From Tessaracoccus antarcticus (GTDB taxonomy: Bacteria; Actinomycetota; Actinomycetes; Propionibacteriales; Propionibacteriaceae): a DNA stretch of 57,959 bases. Shown here in pieces: positions 45,062 to 53,049 of the stretch; within the stretch, counting starts at the first letter, position 1; the number at the start of each line of letters is the position of its first letter. A model generated the notes under the pieces. It was not told where the DNA came from, did not search any database, and saw only the letters and a program-made list of their open reading frames with translations. Location: assembly GCF_003688855.1 (NCBI RefSeq), contig NZ_REFW01000008.1:1-57959 (forward strand). The letters run 5' to 3'. The translations under genes were made by a program, and so were the position numbers.

Positions 45062-45354
45062 TTTGACGGCAGATTCGCCTGCGACAAATACGCCGCAGCC
45101 CGGCGCAGGACTTCATTCTCCTGCTCCAACAAGCGGTTGCGGCGCTTCAACTCCCGCAACTCTGCTGAGTCGGACTGGGTGACACCGGGACGGTTCCCGT
45201 CCTCGACATCAGCGATACGAAGCCACCGACGAAGACAGGACTCGGAGATCCCGAAGTCCTTGGCCAGTTGGGGGATCGGCGCATCGCCCTTGCGGGCAAC
45301 GGCCACGACATCGTCGCGGAACTCCTTGGGATGGGCTTTCGGCATGACAGACAT
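45058..45354 (-). CDS. IS3-family OrfA (transposase helix-turn-helix subunit)
   Basis: 98 residues: KEFRDDVVAVARKGDAPIPQLAKDFGISESCLRRWL helix-turn-helix (shown to name the region) and a C-terminal leucine zipper LKRRNRLLEQENEVLRR, which normally pairs with OrfB. Its stop overlaps the orfB start by ATGA. Intact, but its partner is broken, so it may at most interfere with related elements. Confidence 0.9.
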   Translation of the reverse strand: MSVMPKAHPKEFRDDVVAVARKGDAPIPQLAKDFGISESCLRRWLRIADVEDGNRPGVTQSDSAELRELKRRNRLLEQENEVLRRAAAYLSQANLPSK

Positions 45355-45593
45355 CCTTTCAGCAGGACCCCACGGCCCCACAGGTTAGGTGTCACCTACT
45401 CATGCAGCAGTCCCCCCCAACACCCCTCAACGACGCCGACGTTCGCGACAACCAAAAGACTGACACATCAGATGGGGACCGAGGCGGCATGAAACACAAC
45501 ATGTTGCGTAGGCGGCGTATGCGGAACACTAGGGGCGGTAGTTCCGTAAGTTTTTTGTCAGTGCTCTCCGGTAAGCTAAACCATGAAGCACAC

Positions 45594-45630
45594 AGCCTCG
45601 GCAATCCGCCGAGGTGGCGGTGCCGAGGCT
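45594..45630 (+). promoter_or_regulatory. Stable two-tier hairpin in the leader of the small-protein operon
   Basis: AGCCTCGGCA (45594-45603) pairs perfectly with TGCCGAGGCT (45621-45630), and inside it CCGCC pairs with GGCGG around a GAGGT loop. There is no U tract after it. It lies about 89 bp before the ATG at 45719, downstream of a plausible promoter (TTGTCA at 45555, TAAACC at 45577). Could be an RNA regulatory element, an attenuator or a protein-binding stem. Confidence 0.55.
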
Positions 45631-45718
45631 GGCTCTACTTGGACCGTAGACCTGCCACGTTACACCGCTTGAGGTGCTTCGACTTGATCGCTCGCAAGAG
45701 CAGGCAGGAGCCATAGAT

Positions 45719-45913
45719 ATGGCATCACGAAGTGCTAAGACCGGCCGTTACGTAAGTAAGGCCACGGCCAGGCGGAATCCCCGCACCACCGTTACTCACT
45801 CGGGGAAGTCGTCAGCGGCCACAGGAAATAGAAGCGCCATCACCGGTCGCTTCGTCACAGAGGCCACCGCGAAGCGTCACCCTGACACCACCATCACCGA
45901 AGGCGGTGCCTGA
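45719..45913 (+). CDS. Small repeat protein (SA-TGR motif), unknown function
   Basis: 64 residues built from two copies of a 23-residue unit: RSAKTGRYVSKATARRNPRT and RSAITGRFVTEATAKRHPDT, each followed by TV/TI-T. Such short SAxTGRxVxxATAxRxPxTT proteins recur in actinobacterial genomes and phages, with no function known to me. ATG 45719 with GGCAGGAG upstream. The next gene begins one base after the stop, so they are an operon. Confidence 0.75.
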   Translation: MASRSAKTGRYVSKATARRNPRTTVTHSGKSSAATGNRSAITGRFVTEATAKRHPDTTITEGGA

Positions 45914-45914
45914 G

Positions 45915-46166
45915 ATGGGTGGCTTCAAGCTCGACAAGCGGGCGTTGGACAAGCTGGCACAGTCCGCTGTCAAGGATGTCGTCCAGGACGCCCAGAAACA
46001 GCTCGACAAGGTGTACCACCAGCACAAGGGAGCATCCGTGTCAGTGATCGAGCCAGCGCTGCGCCGGGCGATGTCCTCAACCTCGATGCAGCTCGATAAG
46101 GCACAGCTCCGGGAATGGGCACAAATGATCGGCGACGGAAACCAGATCGAATTCCGTACCCGCTGA
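45915..46166 (+). CDS. Small helical protein, partner of the repeat protein
   Basis: 83 residues from ATG 45915 (GTG 45906 is an alternative with GAAGG upstream). Charged, helical: KLDKRALDKLAQSAVKDVVQ, then QKQLDKVYHQHKG and a C-terminal region. No recognised domain. A strong hairpin terminator follows 8 bp after the stop, so this is a two-gene transcript. The pairing resembles small two-gene modules such as toxin-antitoxin, but there is no sequence evidence of that. Confidence 0.7.
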   Translation: MGGFKLDKRALDKLAQSAVKDVVQDAQKQLDKVYHQHKGASVSVIEPALRRAMSSTSMQLDKAQLREWAQMIGDGNQIEFRTR

Positions 46167-46174
46167 CCAACGGA

Positions 46175-46214
46175 CAGGGGCTGTGCCACCGTTTTCGCGG
46201 TGTCACAGCCCCTG
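46175..46214 (+). terminator. Strong terminator hairpin after the small-protein operon
   Basis: CAGGGGCTGTG (46175-46185) pairs with CACAGCCCCTG (46204-46214) with an inner ACCG/CGGT pairing, 11-bp perfect stem, followed by CTTCATTTG. Close to the end of the preceding gene. Confidence 0.85.
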
Positions 46215-46247
46215 CTTCATTTGCAGATGTGTGTTTGAAGGTTCTTC

Positions 46248-46454
46248 CTAACCGTAGGCCCGGACTGCGCGGATGGGGTACACCCCAGGTGCCCACTCTT
46301 CTACGTAGACCGGTGCGCTGGAGGCAGCGAGCATCTTGGGTCCCATCCGAGCGCTGTCGCAGATTTGTCCATGGCTCATGGACGTGAAGGAACAGACCGC
46401 GACCTGGACCTCAGGGACGGGGTCGCCGCTGGGGGAGCGGGTGTTGTATCGCAT
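46248..46454 (-). CDS. Hypothetical small protein or 3' gene fragment
   Basis: 68 residues from the ATG at 46454 (MRYNTRSPSGDPVPEVQVAV ... VEEWAPGVYPIRAVRAYG). Protein-like composition, and the frame stays open upstream to 46529 with plausible residues (VSRILADEYP), so it may be the tail of a longer gene cut off by the HxlR gene. No family recognised. Confidence 0.4.
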   Translation of the reverse strand: MRYNTRSPSGDPVPEVQVAVCSFTSMSHGQICDSARMGPKMLAASSAPVYVEEWAPGVYPIRAVRAYG

Positions 46455-46518
46455 CGGATACTCGTCAGCGAGGATCCGAGACACGCTGCTGGAGTCGCAA
46501 AGCCACCCAGCGTCACAC

Positions 46519-46800
46519 CTACGACTCACCGGCGCCCCAGCGTCCGAGCGCGACGATCGCCTCGCGCAAGGCGATCCCCCGGCCGGTCAGCGCGTAGGCA
46601 CGGGTGTTGTGCCGCAGGGGAAGACGCGATAAAACATCGGCTGCCTCGAGTTCGCGCAGGCGAGTCGCGAGCATGTTCGTCGGCACTCCGAGGTCGCGTT
46701 GTAGATCGCCGTAGCGCTGCGGCCCATCGAGCAGCCGCTCCACCACGAGCAGCGCCCACCGCGCTCCGACGACATCGAGGGCCGCGGCGAGGTCGCTCAC
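46519..46800 (-). CDS. HxlR-family transcriptional regulator
   Basis: 93 residues from GTG 46800: winged helix with VVGARWALLVVERLLDGPQR, FxDLxxxLGVPTNMLATRLREL-type core and RHNTRAYALTGRG wing, the HxlR pattern. No N-terminal Cys, so probably not a simple thiol sensor. Its start overlaps the stop of the VOC gene, so they are co-expressed; the palindrome at 47211 is the likely operator. Confidence 0.88.
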   Translation of the reverse strand: MSDLAAALDVVGARWALLVVERLLDGPQRYGDLQRDLGVPTNMLATRLRELEAADVLSRLPLRHNTRAYALTGRGIALREAIVALGRWGAGES

Positions 46801-47201
46801 GCGGTCGGTTCGGCGTCCGGCTTCATCCAAAACGGCGAGTAGTGATAGCCGTCAAGGTCGTCGAACTGGCGCTGATACATGAAGGGGTAGTCGTCGGTGT
46901 CGCCGATCCGCCCGCCCGCGGCGCCGGCGCGCTCGACGAGCTCGTCGACGGCCTCGCGGTTGCCGAGGTCGAACGAGACCGTGACCTTCGAGGGGGTGTC
47001 AGGTCCGCCGACCAGCTCCCCGACGCCGCCGACGCTTGCGTACATCTCGTGGCTGCCGAGCATGACGTACTGCTCAGCTGCGATCGCGAAGCATGACACG
47101 TTGCGATCAGACATCTCGGCGTTGAGGGTCCAGCCGAGGGCGGTGTAGAAGGCAGTCGCGCGCTCGACGTTCTCGACCGGGCAAGTGATGAAAAGGCTCA
47201 T
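46797..47201 (-). CDS. VOC-superfamily protein (glyoxalase/DoxX-like bleomycin fold)
   Basis: 134 residues from ATG 47201. Two VOC half-domains (FITCPVENVERATAFYTALG and TVSFDLGNREAVDELVERAG) with the typical ending FDDLDGYHYSPFWM. VOC proteins are metal-dependent lyases, isomerases or drug-binding proteins; a metal ligand set cannot be fixed from sequence alone. Co-translated with an HxlR regulator, suggesting detoxification of an electrophile. Confidence 0.88.
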   Translation of the reverse strand: MSLFITCPVENVERATAFYTALGWTLNAEMSDRNVSCFAIAAEQYVMLGSHEMYASVGGVGELVGGPDTPSKVTVSFDLGNREAVDELVERAGAAGGRIGDTDDYPFMYQRQFDDLDGYHYSPFWMKPDAEPTA

Positions 47202-47210
47202 GCAGTCAAT

Positions 47211-47227
47211 ACTTGCAAAATGCAAGT
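47211..47227. promoter_or_regulatory. Likely HxlR operator
   Basis: Perfect palindrome ACTTGCA-AAA-TGCAAGT starting 10 bp upstream of the VOC ATG. Position over the promoter and the linked HxlR gene suggest autorepression. Confidence 0.6.
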
Positions 47228-47289
47228 GCGACGTCAAGGCCCGGCTGCACTCCGCTCAGGCCGTTTCCACCGAGAGCTTCGATTCCGGC

Positions 47290-47466
47290 TCAGTGAGTCT
47301 TGAGGGTGACCCGGCAGGAGATCACTGAGGATGTGTGGTCCGTGATGTAACCGCCGATCCGCTCGTTGAGTTCTCGCCAGTGCGCGGCGCTCAGTCCGAG
47401 GTTCCTGATCCCGGGCCGCTCCTTCGATAGCTTCGGTGGACCGTCTGCATCTGCGACGGTCTCGAA
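47290..47466 (-). pseudogene. 3' remnant of an unidentified gene
   Basis: Minus-strand frame reading ETVADADGPPKLSKERPGIR, NLGLSAAHWRELNERIGGYI and ending SCRVTLKTH-stop at 47290. Protein-like but it has no start codon and follows a stop. Looks like the C-terminus of a lost gene. The rest of 47228-47621 shows nothing else. Confidence 0.4.
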
Positions 47467-47621
47467 TCACATGCTTGATGCTCTAGGGCATCCTCCTCGC
47501 GTAAGGCACTCCCGCGATTGGACGATGAGCCTGACGCGAGATCGGGCAGACTGCATTCCTGGGGGACACCAAGGAGTTGATTCCGCACCCAGTCGCTTCA
47601 ACCACCGCAGGAAGGGATGTA

Positions 47622-48281
47622 ATGAAGCTTTTGCTCACCTCGGGGGGTATCACCAACACCAGCATCAGCGACGCGCTGATCGACATGCTGGGCAAGCCGG
47701 TCGCCGAGTCGACCGCGCTCTGCGTTCCGACGGCACGGTGGGGCTACCCCACCGACCGACCGCTCTCGGCGCGGGACTACATCAGTGGGCGTGCCTGGGG
47801 TGGCATGACAGCTCTCGGCTGGAAGTCGCTGGGAATCCTCGAGTTGACCGCGCTGCCCACGATCGGAGCGGAAACCTGGGTCCCCTGGGTCCGAGATGCC
47901 GACGTATTACTCGTCGCCGGTGGCGAAGCAACCTACCTGTGCCACTGGATGCGAGAGTCCGGGTTGGCCGATCTCCTGCCGTCACTGACTGACATGGTCT
48001 GGGTGGGCGTCAGCGCCGGCAGCATGGTGATGACCCCGCGCATCGGCACAGCCTTCGTTGAATGGCCGTCCGCGCCGGACGACCGCACCCTAGGCGTCGT
48101 GGACTTCTCGATCTTCCCCCACCTGGACGTCTTCCCCGAAAACACCCTGGCCGAAGCGGAGCGCTGGGCGGCCGACATCGGCGGACCCGCCTACGCCCTC
48201 GACGACCACAGCGCCATCACGGTGACCGACGGGACAATCGAGATCATCTCCGAAGGACAGTGGACGCACCTCTCCCCATAA
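47622..48281 (+). CDS. Peptidase S51 (PepE-like) family protein
   Basis: 219 residues from ATG 47622 with GGAAGGGA before it. Rossmann-like start MKLLLTSGGI, then the nucleophile elbow VGVSAGSMV with the catalytic Ser, a DVLLVAGGEATYL strand, and DFSIFPHLDVFPENTLAEAE carrying the likely His and Glu partners. Similar to dipeptidase E-like hydrolases; substrate unknown. Monocistronic. Confidence 0.9.
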   Translation: MKLLLTSGGITNTSISDALIDMLGKPVAESTALCVPTARWGYPTDRPLSARDYISGRAWGGMTALGWKSLGILELTALPTIGAETWVPWVRDADVLLVAGGEATYLCHWMRESGLADLLPSLTDMVWVGVSAGSMVMTPRIGTAFVEWPSAPDDRTLGVVDFSIFPHLDVFPENTLAEAERWAADIGGPAYALDDHSAITVTDGTIEIISEGQWTHLSP

Positions 48282-48887
48282 GCGCCCCTCACACACTCGG
48301 CGCCGCAGCCCTTGTTGCATGCCGCACCACGCCCCCGCGAACCGCAGCCGGCTCACGTCGAATCGCAACCAGATCTCCAAGGTAAAAGTGACTCACCTGT
48401 TCGGCTGCTCGGCGCCGCACCCGTCACCGCGCGGCACTCGACGCCACGCCCGCCACACCGATTCGCGTCGAGAAGGAAATGACCCGGCAACGAACCGCGT
48501 CTCGGCTGCCTTGACACACTACGGAATCAAGGCGTCTCACCTTGCCCACGTCGACGACTCGACGGGGTTGTGTTGCATCCCATGGGTTTTAAGACACTTT
48601 AGTTACGAGACACCTTCACCTGTACCGATGCCGGATTCTGTCCCTCTGATCGAAATGCAGCGCAAATTGAACTTCTCCCACGCTTAGCACTTCGAACATA
48701 TGGTCCGTTTCGTCGGCACCGGCCACCGGCGACGGCCCTGTTTGAAGCTCACCCCTCAGTTCGGAACAGCCCAAGCATCCTTCACGAAGGGGAACTCCTG
48801 GAGCGGGGCCATGCGGACTGCAGTTCGACGATCGTTCGGCGAGTAGGGAAGGCCGGGGTATCTATCCACCGGTTTCGGCCGGCGGGG
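48282..48887. other. Gene-free stretch with repeat copy A
   Basis: About 600 bp without a supported gene. It contains the 104-bp repeat copy A at 48516-48619. The rest shows no family resemblance on either strand. Confidence 0.5.
48516..48619 (+). repeat. 104-bp dispersed repeat, copy A
   Basis: Aligns without gaps over 104 positions to copy B at 51310-51413, roughly 80% identical. The most conserved core is GGGGTTGTGTTGCATCCCAT, and the right part ends GTTACGAGACA. A and B are in the same orientation and bracket the MerR-SulP genes. Confidence 0.8.
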
Positions 48888-49277
48888 CTATTTGCCTTGT
48901 AGGTCTTGGATGAAGGCGTCGGCCCGTCTGAGGTTCAGCGCCAGCTGCTCGCGCTTGGCGGTGGCTTGCTCAATGAAGGCTCCAAGCTTGGCCCGAGCCT
49001 CCGAGTCAGTCTTGTCCGCCGCCAGGGTATCGGCGGTGTCCAGCAGCTCGCCCATTTCCTCGAGGGTGAATCCCAGCGGCTTCATGGACCGGATCACTAG
49101 CATGCGCTGCAGGTCGGATTCGGTGTAGATCCGGAAGCCGCCTTCGCTTCGCGTGGTCGCAGGCAGGAGGCCCACTTCATCGTAGTGGCGGATAGTGCGC
49201 TGAGACAGGCTCGTGGCTTCGGCCAGATCCCCGATATGCATCGTCTGTCCGTTGGTGGGGGGTGGCGTTTTGTTCAC
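48888..49277 (-). CDS. MerR-family transcriptional regulator
   Basis: 129 residues from GTG 49277, preceded by GGAGAAGGAG; an upstream ATG would run through that site. N-terminal helix-turn-helix MHIGDLAEATSLSQRTIRHYDEVGLLP, shown in part, then EGGFRIYTESDLQRM, and a C-terminal coiled dimerisation helix. No CxxxxxC metal site, so not a classical metal sensor. Divergent from sulP with a 34-bp palindrome between them, so it probably controls it. Confidence 0.9.
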   Translation of the reverse strand: MNKTPPPTNGQTMHIGDLAEATSLSQRTIRHYDEVGLLPATTRSEGGFRIYTESDLQRMLVIRSMKPLGFTLEEMGELLDTADTLAADKTDSEARAKLGAFIEQATAKREQLALNLRRADAFIQDLQGK

Positions 49278-49299
49278 GGGTTCTCCTTCTCCCTCGAAT

Positions 49300-49333
49300 T
49301 TCAACCTTACCCTTACGTTAGGTTAAGGTTGAA
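49300..49333. promoter_or_regulatory. MerR operator between merR-like gene and sulP
   Basis: TTCAACCTTA (49300-49309) and TAAGGTTGAA (49324-49333) form a perfect 10-bp inverted repeat with a 14-bp centre, which itself contains partial symmetry (TTACGTTAGGT). Position between the two divergent starts fits MerR control. Confidence 0.75.
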
Positions 49334-49468
49334 GCTACTTGGTGCGTCGCAGCGGCCATTCCTCTCCGCAGCCAGCCATTGCCCAACGCGATGACGCACC
49401 GACCCACCCAACGACTCTATGTAACTGAGCGTCAGAGCGCTCTCACTCTCTTTCGAACGGAGCCATTG

Positions 49469-50992
49469 ATGGCCACGAAAACAACGGCCGAGCACCCGGT
49501 TCCGACCCCGGACGAACGGCAATCGGTCCTGCGCACCCTCAGGTCCCCGCGACTGCTCAAGACCGAGGCCCTCGCCGGGCTGGTCGTGGCCCTGGCCTTG
49601 ATCCCTGAGGCCATCGCCTTCTCCATCATTGCCGGTGTCGATCCGCGTGTCGGTCTCTTTGCTTCCTTCACCATGGCTGTATCCATTGCCTTCCTGGGCG
49701 GACGTCCGGCCATGATTTCCGCGGCCACCGGCGCCATCGCCCTGGTCATCGCGCCCTTGGTGAGAAGCCACGGCGTGGACTACTTCATTGCCGCGGTCAT
49801 CCTGGCCGGGATCTTCCAGGTCATCCTGGCGCTGCTGGGCATGGCCAAGCTGATGCGGTTCATTCCCCGGCAGGTCATGGTTGGATTCGTCAACGCCCTG
49901 GCAATCCTGATCTTCATGTCCCAGGTCCCAGAACTGCTTGGCGTCCCGTGGATGGTCTACCCCCTAACAGTGCTGGGCCTGGTCATCGTCTTCGGTTTGC
50001 CCAAGATCACCACCGTGGTTCCCGCGCCGTTGATCGCCATCGTGGTCCTCACGCTCATCGCCGTTGCAGCATCCGTGGCCGTTCCCACCGTCGGGGACAA
50101 GGGGGAAATGCCCGATAGTCTGCCGAGCCTGTTCCTGCCGAACGTCCCGCTGAATCTCGAAACCCTGCAAATCCTGTTCCCCTACGCCCTGGCCTTGGCC
50201 TTCGTAGGTTTGCTGGAATCGCTGATGACCGCGAAACTCGTCGACGACGTCACCGATACCCGATCCAACAAGACCCGCGAATCCTGGGGCCAGGGCACCG
50301 CGAACATCATCACCGGCTTTTCTGGTGGCATGGGTGGGTGCGCGATGATCGGCCAGACCATGATCAACGTCAAGGCTTCCGGCGCCCGCACCCGGATCTC
50401 GACCTTCCTGGCCGGCGTTTTCCTGCTGATTTTGGTTGTGGCATTGGGCGACATTGTCGCGGTGATCCCGATGGCCGCGCTCGTGGCCGTGATGATCTTC
50501 GTTTCCGTGGCCACCTTCGACTGGCACAGCGTCAAGCCCTCCACCTTGCGCATGATGCCCAAGAGTGAAACCACCGTCATGCTCGCCACCGTGTTCGTCA
50601 CCGTGTGGACACACAATCTGGCCATCGGCGTCGGCGTCGGGGTGCTGACTGCCATGGTCCTTTTCGCCAACAGGGTCGCCCACTTGGTCACCGTGGAGCG
50701 AACCATTGAGGACCACTTCGGGGTGCAATGCGCCAAGTACGTGGTCGACGGCGAATTGTTTTTCGCAGCGTCAAACGACCTCTACAGCCAGTTCAACTAT
50801 GCGGATGATCCGGACCGCATCGTCATCGACCTGTACAACTCCCACCTGTGGGACGCCTCCACCATCGCCGCACTGGACGCCATCACCCACAAATACGAGA
50901 AATACGGCAAGGCCGTCGAAATTGAGGGGCTGAACACGGCCAGCCTCAAAATGCGCGAACGCATGGCCGGGAAACTCGGAGCCGGCCACTAA
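49469..50992 (+). CDS. SulP-family anion transporter with STAS domain
   Basis: 507 residues from ATG 49469; an earlier TTG has no ribosome-binding site. N-terminal SulP core with [20 protein letters not shown] and about 12-14 membrane segments, ending in a cytoplasmic STAS domain (about 410-507, [20 protein letters not shown]). SulP proteins carry sulfate, bicarbonate or other anions, usually with H+ or Na+; substrate not decidable. It forms a cassette with the divergent MerR gene inside two direct repeats. Confidence 0.93.
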   Translation: MATKTTAEHPVPTPDERQSVLRTLRSPRLLKTEALAGLVVALALIPEAIAFSIIAGVDPRVGLFASFTMAVSIAFLGGRPAMISAATGAIALVIAPLVRSHGVDYFIAAVILAGIFQVILALLGMAKLMRFIPRQVMVGFVNALAILIFMSQVPELLGVPWMVYPLTVLGLVIVFGLPKITTVVPAPLIAIVVLTLIAVAASVAVPTVGDKGEMPDSLPSLFLPNVPLNLETLQILFPYALALAFVGLLESLMTAKLVDDVTDTRSNKTRESWGQGTANIITGFSGGMGGCAMIGQTMINVKASGARTRISTFLAGVFLLILVVALGDIVAVIPMAALVAVMIFVSVATFDWHSVKPSTLRMMPKSETTVMLATVFVTVWTHNLAIGVGVGVLTAMVLFANRVAHLVTVERTIEDHFGVQCAKYVVDGELFFAASNDLYSQFNYADDPDRIVIDLYNSHLWDASTIAALDAITHKYEKYGKAVEIEGLNTASLKMRERMAGKLGAGH

Positions 50993-51738
50993 CCAACTAC
51001 CACTGTGCAGTAAGCACGTCGTGATTCCGGCCAAAAGACGTCATGGAACGCATCTGCACCGAAGCCATCACTTCAGCCCAACCGCCGCATCTACTCCGCC
51101 TCGACGGATCACGTGCTCCGTTGTGCCCGGCACATCAGGTTGACCCTCCCAGGCCACATCAGGCCGTGGCGGTGATGTGATGGCCCGCCTGCTGCTTCCA
51201 AGCAGCAAGCGTTGGCATCGCATAGGTGAATCAAGAGCGACGCCAGCGGGCGGTCAGGGCCGGACATGTCCGCTGAGACAGGCTGCTGCTGTAGCTACCA
51301 TGTGTCGTATCTCTACGGAATCGAGACGTCTCTCCGTGCGCACGTCGACGGATCCGCGGGGTTGTGTTGCATCCCATGGGATACGAGGCACTTAGGTTAC
51401 GAGACAGATTCACGCCGCAGATCGATCGCAGCGGGAGCGATCAGCGAAGCATCAAGATGGCGACTTGGTGAATTTTTTACCCTGGAAGCGGCTTCATCGA
51501 AGAGTCGAGTCCGCCAAAAATGAGGCGGCTGAGCGTTATCGTCGTATCGCTTCAGGCACTTGATAGCTCGTGAGAGTTCTGTATCTGATTTGCCTACTGT
51601 GGAGATGGCTGCTGTTGCCCTATCGAGACGCCGCCCAGATTGAACACTTCCTCGGGGTCTTTTGAACAAGCAGCCCGGATCGGTGGAAGCGTTCACAACG
51701 GCCCGCCCGGTTATCACGCTCAGCGGATTCTCGACGCG
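50993..51738. other. Gene-free stretch with repeat copy B
   Basis: About 745 bp between sulP and the lipoprotein gene. It holds repeat copy B. A minus-strand open frame at 51397-51717 overlaps the repeat and has no recognised family; I do not call it. Confidence 0.5.
51310..51413 (+). repeat. 104-bp dispersed repeat, copy B
   Basis: Same orientation and length as copy A. Shares CTACGGAATC, CACGTCGACG, GGGGTTGTGTTGCATCCCAT and GTTACGAGACA at identical offsets. Within it, GATACGAGGCA and GTTACGAGACA are themselves near-repeats. Confidence 0.8.
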
Positions 51739-52863
51739 TCATGAATCCACCAGACGAACTGCTCCCAAAGGCAACAAGTCTTTGGGGCCGTCGACACGGA
51801 TGCCGTCGACGGCTGCCACTTCGTCCCCGGTGGCGAGGTCGCGGCACCCGACAGTCCACCCCTTCACGGAGCGACCCACAGAAATCAGACCATTCTGAGT
51901 CAAGAAGAGCGTTCCGTGGCTGTCTGACGCTGCATCCGCGATGATGTCACTTTCACCGGTTAGGGCATCGGCTCGCCACAGCTTTGATCCCTGGAGCCAG
52001 TACAGGATTCCCTCAACGAGGACGGTATCAACAGGGAGGGAGTCTGTGTACCAGTCCGCCACGTCGAGGCGTGCGCCAGCGCCCCTCAAAGGGACGAGGT
52101 CTGTAAATCCAGTCTCGACATCGTGGGTCCACAGCTGCGCCACCCGGCCGCTCATTTTCGGAGCGTGAAGGATTTGGACACGTGCATTGTCGGTCACAAG
52201 GCGTCCGAATACGGATGAGCCATCTATCGAGGGGGCGAGCTTCTCTCCATCTGGTGCAGTGGAAAGGTCGGTAAAGGTGATCATGGGGTCGAACAAGGTC
52301 GAACTCGAGAACCCCACTGCTCGTCCGTCAACCCAAGCAACTCCTGCTCCCAGCCAGCCGTCGTGGGACCACACTTGTGGTGGTTGGTCCTTTGCGATTA
52401 GAGCTAGACCAGAAACATATCGATCGGCCGAGGGTGCACCACCGTCAATGACGACCAAAAAACCGCTATCGGTGGTGCTAATGCTGGTCAGCGAGGAACG
52501 TGGCTCAATGAAGCCATCTGTTGCCCATGTGGCAGCCATCTGCATCTCCTCTGACCAGATGTATGCCCCGTCGTCGCCCACCCAACTAAGAGCACCTTGA
52601 TGCTCGACCAGACCGGGCTGGTCGATGGGCAGAAACGGAAACGTCTCCAGGACATCGCCGCCGAATCCAAGGAGTAATACTTGCCCTTCGCCGCTGCCAT
52701 TAACTCGATGCCCGCCGAGAGTATTTTGGAACAGGAGTGCGAACTCGGGTTCTTCTACCGTTCCCGGCTGGGAAGGATCCTTCGAAGGCTTGTCAGCACC
52801 ATGACATCCCACCGCAAGCACCGGCAGCAGAGGAGCAGCTGTCATAAGGGTACGGCGGCGCAT
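51739..52863 (-). CDS. Secreted lipoprotein, beta-propeller-like
   Basis: 374 residues. Signal MRRRTLMTAAPLLPVLAVGC gives a lipidated Cys about 20. The mature part is strand-rich with repeated W/G/D patterns (ALSWVGDDGAYIWSEEM; GILYWLQGSKLWRADALTG), suggesting a propeller of about 6-7 blades, though no specific family is recognised. AAGGAT precedes the ATG. Surface protein of unknown role; monocistronic as far as visible. Confidence 0.8.
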   Translation of the reverse strand: MRRRTLMTAAPLLPVLAVGCHGADKPSKDPSQPGTVEEPEFALLFQNTLGGHRVNGSGEGQVLLLGFGGDVLETFPFLPIDQPGLVEHQGALSWVGDDGAYIWSEEMQMAATWATDGFIEPRSSLTSISTTDSGFLVVIDGGAPSADRYVSGLALIAKDQPPQVWSHDGWLGAGVAWVDGRAVGFSSSTLFDPMITFTDLSTAPDGEKLAPSIDGSSVFGRLVTDNARVQILHAPKMSGRVAQLWTHDVETGFTDLVPLRGAGARLDVADWYTDSLPVDTVLVEGILYWLQGSKLWRADALTGESDIIADAASDSHGTLFLTQNGLISVGRSVKGWTVGCRDLATGDEVAAVDGIRVDGPKDLLPLGAVRLVDS

Positions 52864-52987
52864 CGGGATCCTTGGTTTGTGGAGAAAAAATGAAGATACA
52901 GAAAGAATGCCGAGCGGCTCAATCTAGGCCTTCACAACGATCTTAGGCGCCACGCACGCTTCGAGGCCTTCTGCACTGCCGACTGTC

Positions 52988-53014
52988 TTGCAACCCTAGG
53001 GATACAAGACGTCT
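52988..53014 (+). repeat. Partial copy C of the dispersed repeat
   Basis: TTGCAACCCTAGGGATACAA and the following GACGTCT resemble TTGCATCCCATGGGATACGA of copy B at the same offset. A short, diverged fragment between the lipoprotein gene and the DUF1016 gene. Confidence 0.45.
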
Positions 53015-53049
53015 CATCCATCACTGATCGCTGCGGTATCTCGCGCCAT

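Larger units (their letters stand above)
41236..45414 (-). mobile_element. IS3-family element, interrupted by IS30 (outer shell of a nest)
   Basis: Terminal inverted repeats GGGACTGCTGCA (41236-41247) and TGCAGCAGTCCC (45403-45414), with TGGTGACA-like continuation inside both ends. Inside are orfA (45058-45354) and orfB broken in two by the IS30 element at 41559-44471. Removing the inserted DNA leaves about 1.27 kb, normal for IS3 elements. No clear target duplication. The element is dead: insertion plus two frameshifts in orfB. It starts 39 bp after the relaxase stop codon. Confidence 0.85.

Noticed and set aside
45915..46166. Calling the two small genes a toxin-antitoxin pair
   Set aside because: Size and coupling fit, but no known toxin or antitoxin fold or motif could be seen, so they are left as unknown.
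51397..51717. 106-codon minus-strand frame over repeat B
   Set aside because: It begins inside the non-coding repeat, has no ribosome-binding site and no family resemblance.
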